DNA from: Alcanivorax sp. UBA4485 | Lineage (GTDB): Bacteria; Pseudomonadota; Gammaproteobacteria; Pseudomonadales; Alcanivoracaceae | NCBI GenBank assembly: GCA_002389055.1 | Contig: DGNT01000145.1 | Location: 46,299 to 56,254, forward strand | Reading direction: 5' to 3' | DNA length: 9,956 nt | In this document: piece after piece, positions 1 to 5,691 of the stretch | Layout: each line of letters opens with the position of its first letter | Numbering within the stretch: the first letter of the stretch is position 1 | Made by a program: the position numbers and the translations under genes | The notes under the pieces: model-generated | Seen by the model: only the letters and a program-made list of their open reading frames with translations | The model's database searches: none | Told to the model about the DNA's origin: nothing

Positions 1-10
1 GCCTTTTTAT
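1..10 (+). terminator. Possible tail of an upstream terminator (cut by the window edge)
   Basis: The window opens with GCC followed by five T residues. This is what the 3' end of an intrinsic terminator for an upstream plus-strand gene would look like. The stem would lie outside the window, so this is only a suggestion. Confidence 0.2.
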
Positions 11-46
11 TTGGCACGCCCGTCGGATCGACCTCTCCAGGTTCGA

Positions 47-132
47 CCAACTCGCTTTACAAGCGAGTTGGCGACGAGCGGCCAAAGGCCGCGAAGCCCC
101 GCAGGGGTCGAAACGGCCAAAAGCCGTTTCGA
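47..132. repeat. Cluster of four consecutive stem-loops upstream of pykA
   Basis: Four perfect inverted repeats sit in 86 nt. The first is CCAACTCGCTT at 47-57 with its complement at 61-71 (11-bp stem, loop TAC). The second is GCGGCC 78-83 / GGCCGC 87-92 (loop AAA). The third is CCCC 97-100 / GGGG 104-107 (loop GCA). The fourth is TCGAAACGGC 108-117 / GCCGTTTCGA 123-132 (10-bp stem, 5-nt loop). A weaker bulged hairpin precedes them at 28-46. None is followed by a run of T, so they do not look like ordinary plus-strand terminators. A REP/MITE-like intergenic element, a transcript-end stabiliser or a structured leader are all possible. The structure is seen directly; the role is unknown. Confidence 0.65.
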
Positions 133-248
133 TCAATCCTCACGGAAACGTCCCAAAACACATCCGCAAACACTCCGCCCCCTCACCTCCCCCCCAATAT
201 CTGCAACAATGAAACCCACCTGACCCGATTCCAGCAAAAGGCAGCCCC

Positions 249-1694
249 ATGTTCCGACGCACCAAAATCGTCGCCACCCTCGGCCCGGCCTCCTCCGACC
301 CCGACCGCTTGGCCCGACTGATCGACGCCGGCGTCAACGTCTTCCGCCTTAATTTCTCCCACGGCAGCGCCGAGGATCACCGCGCCGTGGCCGCCCGCAT
401 CCGCGAGCAGGCCGACGCCAAGGCCCGCAACGTGGCCATTCTCGCCGACCTCCAGGGCCCCAAGATCCGCATCGCCCGGTTCCGCGATGGCCCGGTGATG
501 CTCAAGCCCGGCCAGGCCTTCAGCATCGACACCGCCCTGGACAAGGAAGCCGGCGACAACAGCCAGGTGGGCACGGACTACGCCGGGCTCGCCGAAGACT
601 GCCGCCCCGGCGACACCCTGCTGCTGAACGACGGCCTGCTCGCCCTGGACGTGGAAAAGGTGGCGGGCAGCCGGGTCGAGTGCCGGGTGCGGGTAGGCGG
701 CGAACTGTCCAACAACAAAGGCATCAACCGCCAGGGCGGCGGGCTCAATGCCCAGGCGCTGACCGACAAAGACCGCGAAGACATCAAACTGGCGGCGTCC
801 CTGGATGTGGATTTTCTGGCGCTGTCGTTCCCCCGCCACGCCGACGACATCCATCAGGCCCGCGCCCTGTATCGCGACGCCGGCGGCCAGGGCGACATGG
901 TCGCCAAAATCGAACGGGCCGAAGCGGTCGCCGATCCGGCGGTGCTGGACGACATCATCCTCGCCGCGGACGGCGTGATGGTGGCGCGCGGGGATCTGGC
1001 GGTGGAAATCGGCGACGCCGAACTGGTGGGCGTGCAGAAGCACATTATCCGACGCGCCCGGGCTCTGGACCGGTTCGTGATCACCGCCACGCAAATGATG
1101 GAATCCATGATCCACAGCCCCCAGCCGACGCGCGCGGAAGTCTCCGATGTGGCCAACGCGGTGCTCGACGGCACCGACGCGGTAATGCTGTCGGCGGAAA
1201 CCGCGGTGGGTGACTACCCGGTGGCCACGGTGGAAGCCATGGACCGGATTATTCTGGGTGCCGAGCGTACCTATCAGAGCCGGCCCAGCGAGGACCGGCC
1301 CGAGCAGGGCATGAACCACAACGACGAGGCCATCGCCCGCGCCGCCATGCATGTGGCGAACCACCTGGACGGCGTCAAGGCGATCATCGCCATGACCGAA
1401 ACCGGCACCACCGCGCGCCTGATGTCACGGGTGCGCTCCGGCATGCCGATCTTCGCCTTTACCCCGGACCCGCGCACCCGCCGCCGGGTAGCGATGTATC
1501 GAGGTGTGGAGCCCCAGCACTTCGAGATGGCCAGCGACCCTGGCCAGGTCAACCGGGACGCGGCCAATCAGCTTCAACGGCTGGGGCTGGTGGAGGACGG
1601 CGACCGCCTGATCCTCACCAAGGGCGACGCCGTGCGCGTGGGCGGCGGCACCAACACCCTGAAAATCATCACCGTGGGCGAGGCCGGCGGTTGA
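249..1694 (+). CDS. pykA: Pyruvate kinase, PykA type
   Basis: Converts phosphoenolpyruvate and ADP to pyruvate and ATP, the last step of glycolysis, in the cytoplasm. The 481-residue product matches the usual bacterial length (about 470-480). Near the start are TKIVATLGPAS and the PEP/cation-site segment with Arg33, Asn35 and Ser37. ADLQGPKI (66-73) follows. The signature VAKIERAEAV carries catalytic Lys220 and metal ligand Glu222, ARGDLAVEIG gives Asp249, and ITATQMMESM gives Thr281. The C-terminal third is the usual effector domain. Whole-length resemblance to the E. coli PykA pattern (SNNKGIN, TDAVMLSAETAVG) favours pykA over pykF. Lys72 sits where potassium-dependent enzymes have Glu (residue 117 of the rabbit muscle enzyme), which predicts potassium independence. 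The ATG at 249 is preceded by AAAAGG (236-241) at 7-nt spacing. The crotonase gene follows 65 nt later on the same strand. Confidence 0.97.
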   Translation: MFRRTKIVATLGPASSDPDRLARLIDAGVNVFRLNFSHGSAEDHRAVAARIREQADAKARNVAILADLQGPKIRIARFRDGPVMLKPGQAFSIDTALDKEAGDNSQVGTDYAGLAEDCRPGDTLLLNDGLLALDVEKVAGSRVECRVRVGGELSNNKGINRQGGGLNAQALTDKDREDIKLAASLDVDFLALSFPRHADDIHQARALYRDAGGQGDMVAKIERAEAVADPAVLDDIILAADGVMVARGDLAVEIGDAELVGVQKHIIRRARALDRFVITATQMMESMIHSPQPTRAEVSDVANAVLDGTDAVMLSAETAVGDYPVATVEAMDRIILGAERTYQSRPSEDRPEQGMNHNDEAIARAAMHVANHLDGVKAIIAMTETGTTARLMSRVRSGMPIFAFTPDPRTRRRVAMYRGVEPQHFEMASDPGQVNRDAANQLQRLGLVEDGDRLILTKGDAVRVGGGTNTLKIITVGEAGG

Positions 1695-1759
1695 CCCGCC
1701 CGCAAGCCCGCTATCAGGCATAACCATCAAACAGGCACTTAATAACATCGGGAGAGACC

Positions 1760-2635
1760 ATGGAAACGCCTTCTTTTAATACCCTGGAGATCACCGTCGA
1801 TGACGGCATCGCCACGTTGTATCTGAACCGCCCGGACCGCATGAACGCCTTTACCCGGGAAATGAAGGATGAGCTGCTCGCCGCCTTCGATTACACCGAT
1901 GCCGACGACGCGGTACGCGCGGTGATCGTCACCGGCCACGGACGGGCCTTCTGCGCCGGCGCCGACCTGTCCTCCGGCGGTGACACCTTCGACTATAAGA
2001 AGCGCGGCGGCGAAGGCGCCAACCCGGACGACGCCCACCGTGACGGTGGCGGCCAGGTGGCCCTGCGCATCCACCGCAGCCTGAAACCCGTGATCGGCGC
2101 GATCAACGGCGCGGCGGTGGGCGTCGGCGTGACCATGCAGTTGCCCATGGACGTGCGCATGGCCTCCGAAAATGCCAAGTTCGGCTTCGTGTTTTCGCGC
2201 CGGGGCATCGTCAATGAAGCGGCGTCGTCCTGGTTCCTGAGCCGGGTGGTGGGCATCTCCTCGGCCCTGGAATGGTGTTTTTCCGGTCGCGTGTTCAGCG
2301 CCGCGGAAGCCAAGGAGCGCGGGCTGGTACGCTCGGTGCACGCACCGGAGGAGCTGTATCCGGCGGCGCTGGCACTGGCGAAGGAATTCGCCGACCAGAC
2401 CGCGCCGGTCTCGGTGGCGATGATCCGCCAGATGATCTGGCGCATGGCCGGCGCCGAGCACCCCATGGAAGCGCACCAACTGGACAGCCGGGCGATGAAG
2501 TCACGGGGCGGCTCCGCCGACGTGCGCGAAGGCGTGGAGTCGTTTCTGCAGAAAAGAGCCGCCGTGTTCCCCGACAAAGTGTCCGAGGACCTGCCCGATT
2601 TCTTCGACTGGCAGGGCGAGCCCCCCTTTAAGTAA
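1760..2635 (+). CDS. Crotonase-fold enoyl-CoA hydratase/isomerase family protein
   Basis: A 291-residue crotonase-superfamily protein, probably acting on an acyl-CoA thioester in the cytoplasm. Family marks are LYLNRPDRMNAF (20-31), the oxyanion-hole segment AFCAGADLS (63-71) and INGAAVGVGVT (115-125), followed by a helical C-terminal part. By hand alignment to rat mitochondrial enoyl-CoA hydratase, the two catalytic glutamates (Glu144, Glu164) are replaced by Thr125 and Phe145. Glu153 in RRGIVNEAASS falls where peroxisomal-type delta3-delta2-enoyl-CoA isomerases place their single catalytic acid. An isomerase or another crotonase reaction is therefore more likely than classical hydration. 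The stretch at 73-98 is Gly/Asp-rich and longer than in the minimal fold. The ATG is supported by GGGAGAG at 1750-1756. No terminator separates it from pykA, so co-transcription is possible. The family is certain, the substrate unknown. Confidence 0.92.
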   Translation: METPSFNTLEITVDDGIATLYLNRPDRMNAFTREMKDELLAAFDYTDADDAVRAVIVTGHGRAFCAGADLSSGGDTFDYKKRGGEGANPDDAHRDGGGQVALRIHRSLKPVIGAINGAAVGVGVTMQLPMDVRMASENAKFGFVFSRRGIVNEAASSWFLSRVVGISSALEWCFSGRVFSAAEAKERGLVRSVHAPEELYPAALALAKEFADQTAPVSVAMIRQMIWRMAGAEHPMEAHQLDSRAMKSRGGSADVREGVESFLQKRAAVFPDKVSEDLPDFFDWQGEPPFK

Positions 2636-2753
2636 CCCGGCAACCCGAAAACCCGGCCGGGCGGCGCGCAAAAGACATATCTTGCAACACTTTCGGCCTG
2701 CCAAAGAAAGTGTGTCCGCCCCCGGCCAGCACCCTCCGATATTAGTGAACACT

Positions 2754-2803
2754 TGTTCCCGTTTCGAAAAATGGAACACCGCCCTGTGACCTGTTCCATT
2801 TTT
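2754..2803. promoter_or_regulatory. Three alternating TGTTCC/GGAACA elements at 19-bp intervals
   Basis: TGTTCC at 2754-2759, GGAACA at 2773-2778 and TGTTCC at 2792-2797 are separated by exactly 13 nt each time. The second pair extends to a 12-bp perfect inverted repeat (AAAAATGGAACA 2767-2778 / TGTTCCATTTTT 2792-2803), which as RNA could fold into a hairpin ending in U residues. Two readings fit: an operator for a dimeric regulator that can bind two overlapping dyads, or a bidirectional terminator after the crotonase gene. The right arm touches the -35 of the candidate promoter at 2803-2830. Confidence 0.45.
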
Positions 2804-2830
2804 TGAAAACGCCGATGCCGCTACTATTAA
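2803..2830 (+). promoter_or_regulatory. Candidate distal sigma70-type promoter of the porin
   Basis: TTGAAA (2803-2808) and TATTAA (2825-2830) are separated by 16 nt. The match is fair, not strong. If used, the transcript would carry a leader of nearly 400 nt before the porin start and would run through the palindrome at 2859-2872. Low confidence. Confidence 0.25.
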
Positions 2831-2856
2831 AGATTCAGGCGCCCTAAACAGCCCGT

Positions 2857-2876
2857 ACATACCAACCGGTATTTTT
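2857..2876. promoter_or_regulatory. Putative operator, copy 1 (ATACC-N4-GGTAT)
   Basis: ACATACCAACCGGTATTTTT contains the inverted repeat ATACC/GGTAT with a 4-nt centre (2859-2872). A near-identical copy occurs 111 bp downstream. The dyad length fits a TetR- or MarR-size dimer, but the regulator is unknown. Confidence 0.45.
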
Positions 2877-2967
2877 GTTTACATTAAAAAGCCGGGGCGC
2901 CCCATTAACTAATTTACCAGTGTTCACATTGCCGGCCGGATTTATCCCCCATCGCTGAAAATAAACC

Positions 2968-2986
2968 ACATACCAATGGGTATTTT
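2968..2986. promoter_or_regulatory. Putative operator, copy 2 (ATACC-N4-GGTAT)
   Basis: ACATACCAATGGGTATTTT repeats copy 1 with differences only in the central bases. It ends 14 nt before the -35 of the proximal candidate promoter (3001-3006), a suitable place for an activator or upstream repressor. A further ATACCAA half-site lies at 3186-3192, just before the porin start. Confidence 0.45.
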
Positions 2987-3000
2987 GGCGTTTTACAGTA

Positions 3001-3030
3001 TTGCGTCTGTGACAAGAGGGGTTCTAAGAT
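3001..3030 (+). promoter_or_regulatory. Candidate proximal promoter of the porin
   Basis: TTGCGT (3001-3006) and TAAGAT (3025-3030) are spaced by 18 nt. This would start transcription near 3037 and give a leader of about 185 nt. It is the better-placed of the two candidates relative to the operator copies, but it is a visual match only. Confidence 0.35.
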
Positions 3031-3053
3031 AGTTCGTGACAACCGGGTGAATG

Positions 3054-3141
3054 CCTGAATTTTCAGGTGTTCGCCGAAAGTCTAGTGGACTCTTTCTTCG
3101 TAAAGGTGTCCGCTCGGGAGACGATGCCCTGGGAAGGGCAT
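3054..3141 (+). other. Stem-loops in the probable porin mRNA leader
   Basis: CCTGAA 3054-3059 / TTCAGG 3062-3067 is a 6-bp inverted repeat with two central bases. AGTC 3079-3082 / GACT 3088-3091 forms a short stem that the flanking GAAAG and CTTTC can lengthen past a bulge. ATGCCCT 3124-3130 / AGGGCAT 3135-3141 is a perfect 7-bp stem closed by GGGA, which fits the stable GNRA tetraloop class. These could protect or regulate a highly expressed porin mRNA. I do not recognise a known riboswitch. Confidence 0.4.
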
Positions 3142-3221
3142 ATAAGAGGGTCGGCCGGCGCTGGATAACCGGATTACGCCCTCAAATACCAATAAACTTC
3201 GAAGAAAACAGGACAAAAACA

Positions 3222-4625
3222 ATGGCACTTAAGTGGACCAATAAAGCTCAGGGGGCGCTGAACAACAGTGCCGACCGTAAACTCCGCATCTCTTCACTGA
3301 CCAAAGCAATCGGCCTGGCTTCCGTATTCGGCGCCGCCACCGCGCTGTCCCCTGCTGCCCAGGCACTGAAAACCGACTTCGGCGTTGAATACCGCGCCAC
3401 CGGTTTCTACGCACAATCCGACGCTTTCGACGTTGCCGGCGATCCCCGTAACGACAATGACAATGGCTTCGCCCACCTGATCCGCATCAAAAGCGATTTT
3501 CTGGATGAAGACACTGGTATTTCCTTGCACACCAGTCTCGAAGTGGCAGGCGATCGCTGGGTCGGTGACAATCGACCGTCAACTGGCGTAGGCCAGCAAG
3601 CCTTCAATACAGGCAACAAAGGCGACAACGTACGTCTAGATTTGGGCTACGTACAGATGCCTTTCGGCCACACCGTGGTACGTGTAGGGCGCCAGGCCAC
3701 CAGCTACAACAACTGCTTCCTGGTCTGTGACGACCGCCGTGACCGAGTCCTCCTGATCCAACCGTTCAGCAAGACCTTCCAGGTTCTGGCCATCTATGAC
3801 CGTCGTCGCGACCTCGATACCTTCGAAAACGCTGATAACGGGGACCAGTTCGTATTGGGCTTCGTCAGCAAGCCGATGGGGCTGGACGTCAGCGCCCTGT
3901 ACATCAAGTACTTGAACAACTACGAAGGTGACATCACCCAAGCCACTAACCCCAGTGGTCCCTATGTAGTTAGTGGGGCGGACCTGTTCTCAGGTTATGT
4001 TTCCGGTAACATCGGCGAGCTGGCCAAGGCTACTGTAGGCGCCAACTATTTCACCAACGGCAAGGTAACTACACCAGCCAACAACGGCCAATTCGTGAAT
4101 GACGACGCCATCTCACAGTATCTTCGCCTGGAAGGTTCTGTAGGCATCATGGACTGGGGCGTACAATACGTGGGCGCTCAGGACGGCGGCCTGATTTCCA
4201 CAGGCTTTGACACCTATTCCAGCTTGATCAACAGTAACCCGGAGAACACCGCTAGCCCGACCAGCCTGTATACCATGGGACAGAACTTCGGTGTCGAAGA
4301 CTACGATCAGTCTGTAATTGCGGGCAAGCTGACTTGGAACGTGACTCCCAAATTCGCGGTGACCGGCGCTATCGGCCAACTGGATATCGACAATCCGGGC
4401 ACCCCGGCGTCTGGGGATGAGCTCGACGATTCCAGCATGTTCTACGACCTGCAGCTGAGCTACCAGGTGAACAAGACCCTGCGCACCTGGGTAACCTACG
4501 GCATTCTGGAAGAGAACGAAGCCGGCGCCCTGTCCGGTAACAGTCTGCTGGGCGCTCTGCCCAGTGCTGACTTCTCTCAGGACGACGTACAAGCGGCCAG
4601 CGTTAACCTGGCTGTGAGCTTCTAA
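3222..4625 (+). CDS. Outer-membrane beta-barrel porin-like protein
   Basis: A 467-residue exported protein expected to form an outer-membrane channel. The ATG at 3222 follows AGGA (3210-3213) at 8-nt spacing and gives a proper signal peptide: a long polar N-region (1-28) with basic residues, a hydrophobic stretch (29-42) and AQA for cleavage after Ala48. The mature part consists of alternating polar/aromatic strands separated by Asp/Asn/Gly-rich loops. It ends in SVNLAVSF, with the C-terminal Phe typical of barrels recognised by the BAM machinery. RVGRQ (154-158) and the charged DDRRDR (170-175) could line the pore. Cys165 and Cys169 are unusual for this protein class. Two counted 60-nt lines give 28 and 31 G+C (about 49%), well below neighbouring genes, as is often seen in abundant porins. 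A strong terminator follows 44 nt after the stop. I cannot assign a family or substrate; a putative general or organic-anion porin is the safest description. Confidence 0.8.
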   Translation: MALKWTNKAQGALNNSADRKLRISSLTKAIGLASVFGAATALSPAAQALKTDFGVEYRATGFYAQSDAFDVAGDPRNDNDNGFAHLIRIKSDFLDEDTGISLHTSLEVAGDRWVGDNRPSTGVGQQAFNTGNKGDNVRLDLGYVQMPFGHTVVRVGRQATSYNNCFLVCDDRRDRVLLIQPFSKTFQVLAIYDRRRDLDTFENADNGDQFVLGFVSKPMGLDVSALYIKYLNNYEGDITQATNPSGPYVVSGADLFSGYVSGNIGELAKATVGANYFTNGKVTTPANNGQFVNDDAISQYLRLEGSVGIMDWGVQYVGAQDGGLISTGFDTYSSLINSNPENTASPTSLYTMGQNFGVEDYDQSVIAGKLTWNVTPKFAVTGAIGQLDIDNPGTPASGDELDDSSMFYDLQLSYQVNKTLRTWVTYGILEENEAGALSGNSLLGALPSADFSQDDVQAASVNLAVSF

Positions 4626-4635
4626 GCAACAAGGT

Positions 4636-4665
4636 CCACTTAGTACCACTTAGTGCGTACCACTT
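4636..4665. repeat. Short tandem repeat CCACTTAGT
   Basis: CCACTTAGT occurs at 4636-4644 and 4646-4654, and a partial CCACTT at 4660-4665. All lie between the porin stop and its terminator. Function unknown; it may be slippage or a decayed duplicate. Confidence 0.5.
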
Positions 4666-4668
4666 CGG

Positions 4669-4706
4669 AACCGGGACAGTGAAAGCTGTCCCGGTTTCGT
4701 CGTTTT
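4669..4706 (+). terminator. Intrinsic terminator after the porin gene
   Basis: A perfect 11-bp GC-rich stem, AACCGGGACAG (4669-4679) with CTGTCCCGGTT (4686-4696), has a 6-nt loop. It is followed within a few bases by TTTTT (4702-4706). This is a textbook rho-independent terminator that should end the porin message and separate it from the lipoprotein gene. Confidence 0.9.
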
Positions 4707-4789
4707 TAAAAGCCTGAAACGGCGCTGGACAAGCCCACCGAGGGTTGCGCACACTCTTTCTTCATTGTTACGTATCCGGAACCACCGCC

Positions 4790-5674
4790 ATGACTCAGAT
4801 GATCCCCCGGCGCGCGCTGATCGCCGCCTTGATCGCCGGTCCGTTGACCGTCGGCACCCTGACCGGCTGTGCCACCAAGGGCATGACCACCGAAGACACC
4901 ACCGCCCTGGTGGACTCGCAAGCCGCCTTGAATACCGACAAACCCAACTGGGAAACCCCGTTCTGGGAACGCTGGGCCAATGCCGGCCCACGCCAGGCCG
5001 AACGCCCCGACACCGCCGACGGTGAAGCGCCGCTGGCCAATATCGGCCTGGTGCTGTCGCCCTCCATTAGCGACGGCGAAGCACTGATCAGCACGCTCTA
5101 CAGCGATGCCGCCGAGCAAGGCCTGCGCCCACTGCCCGGCGGCCTGGTCGCCGAGACCCTGGACAGCGCCGGGCCCTGCCAGCAGGACCCGGCCGCGCAG
5201 GCGTGTCTTGCCAGCCTGGCGGCTTACCCCGGCGTGCGCATGCTGGTGGAAGTAACGCCGGCACAGGGCGGCGAGGGGCTCAGCGCCGAGCTGCACGACA
5301 CCAGCCTCAACGCCCACTACCGCATCCACCGCTTCGCCAACAGCGAAGCCGGTGCCGCCGCGCTCATGGACGAGATCAACCGGCGCGTGGCCATGGCCCC
5401 CTGGTCCAGCCGTGTGTTCCAGGGCGAGGACGGCGGTCTGTATATCAGTGCCAGCCGGGTCAACGGCCTGAACCAGGGCCAGCAACTGGACGTGCGGGAG
5501 CCGGGCAAGGCGGTACGCGCCCCCTCCGGTCAGATGGTGGCGTTCCGCCCCGGACAAAGCGTGGGCCGGGTGGAAATCGTGGAGTTCGTCGGCGACTACC
5601 TGGCGGTGGTGAAGACGGTGTCCGGCCAGACGCCGGACAGCCGTCATTGGATCACGCTACCCGCCAAGCAGTAA
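4790..5674 (+). CDS. Outer-membrane-type lipoprotein, CsgG/FlgT-like organisation (unassigned)
   Basis: A 294-residue lipoprotein with an Arg-Arg N terminus, a hydrophobic stretch (9-23) and lipobox LTGC, with Cys27 as the lipidation site. Ala28 rather than Asp follows, which favours the outer membrane. A low-complexity linker (28-80) leads to an alpha/beta-looking segment (LANIGLVLSP..., 82-170) carrying Cys130 and Cys139, a plausible disulfide. The C-terminal part (from about residue 215) has GLYISASRVNGLNQGQQLDV, then a G-spaced strand pattern ending in AVVKTVSG. That pattern resembles the small beta domains at the C terminus of FlgT- and CsgG-like periplasmic proteins. I infer an envelope-assembly or structural role and do not recognise a specific family. 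The in-frame Met at residue 4 (4799) is an alternative start, and no strong ribosome binding site is visible for either. The gene ends 17 nt from the convergent propeller gene. Confidence 0.75.
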   Translation: MTQMIPRRALIAALIAGPLTVGTLTGCATKGMTTEDTTALVDSQAALNTDKPNWETPFWERWANAGPRQAERPDTADGEAPLANIGLVLSPSISDGEALISTLYSDAAEQGLRPLPGGLVAETLDSAGPCQQDPAAQACLASLAAYPGVRMLVEVTPAQGGEGLSAELHDTSLNAHYRIHRFANSEAGAAALMDEINRRVAMAPWSSRVFQGEDGGLYISASRVNGLNQGQQLDVREPGKAVRAPSGQMVAFRPGQSVGRVEIVEFVGDYLAVVKTVSGQTPDSRHWITLPAKQ

Positions 5675-5691
5675 GTCGTAGCGCGCGGGCA

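Larger units (their letters stand above)
2636..3221 (+). promoter_or_regulatory. 586-nt non-coding upstream region of the porin gene
   Basis: No credible gene is present. An open frame continues upstream of the porin from an ATG at 3051, but that codon lacks a well-spaced ribosome binding site and its first 57 residues do not look like an exported-protein N terminus. The region is more AT-rich than the flanking 5' genes. It holds several palindromes, two candidate promoters and hairpins near the gene, listed separately. An additional 8-bp inverted repeat, ACACTTTC 2687-2694 / GAAAGTGT 2706-2713, lies shortly after the crotonase gene. GTGAACACT at 2745-2753 has its complement AGTGTTCAC at 2919-2927. 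Such density of sites suggests a heavily regulated porin promoter. Confidence 0.6.

Noticed and set aside
47..132. CRISPR array or integron attC site
   Set aside because: The stems differ in sequence and there are no regular spacers. The conserved attC end motifs are not present.
183..1364. Long open frame (393 codons) on the minus strand opposite pykA
   Set aside because: The composition is low-complexity His/Gly/Ala/Val, with no recognisable domain. It is a codon-bias shadow of the unmistakable pyruvate kinase gene.
2636..2680. Terminator directly after the crotonase gene (CCCGGCCGGG palindrome at about 2652-2661)
   Set aside because: The palindrome has no loop space and no T-run behind it.
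1993..2860. Minus-strand open frames over the crotonase gene and the region after it
   Set aside because: No domain or coding signature; they run across the regulatory palindromes and overlap a clear gene.
3051..3221. N-terminal extension of the porin from the ATG at 3051
   Set aside because: It would place 57 basic, non-conserved-looking residues before a good signal peptide; the ATG at 3222 has a well-spaced AGGA.
4745..4774. Promoter TTGCGC-N18-TACGTA before the plus-strand lipoprotein gene
   Set aside because: Transcription would start about 9 nt before the ATG and the -10 match is poor.
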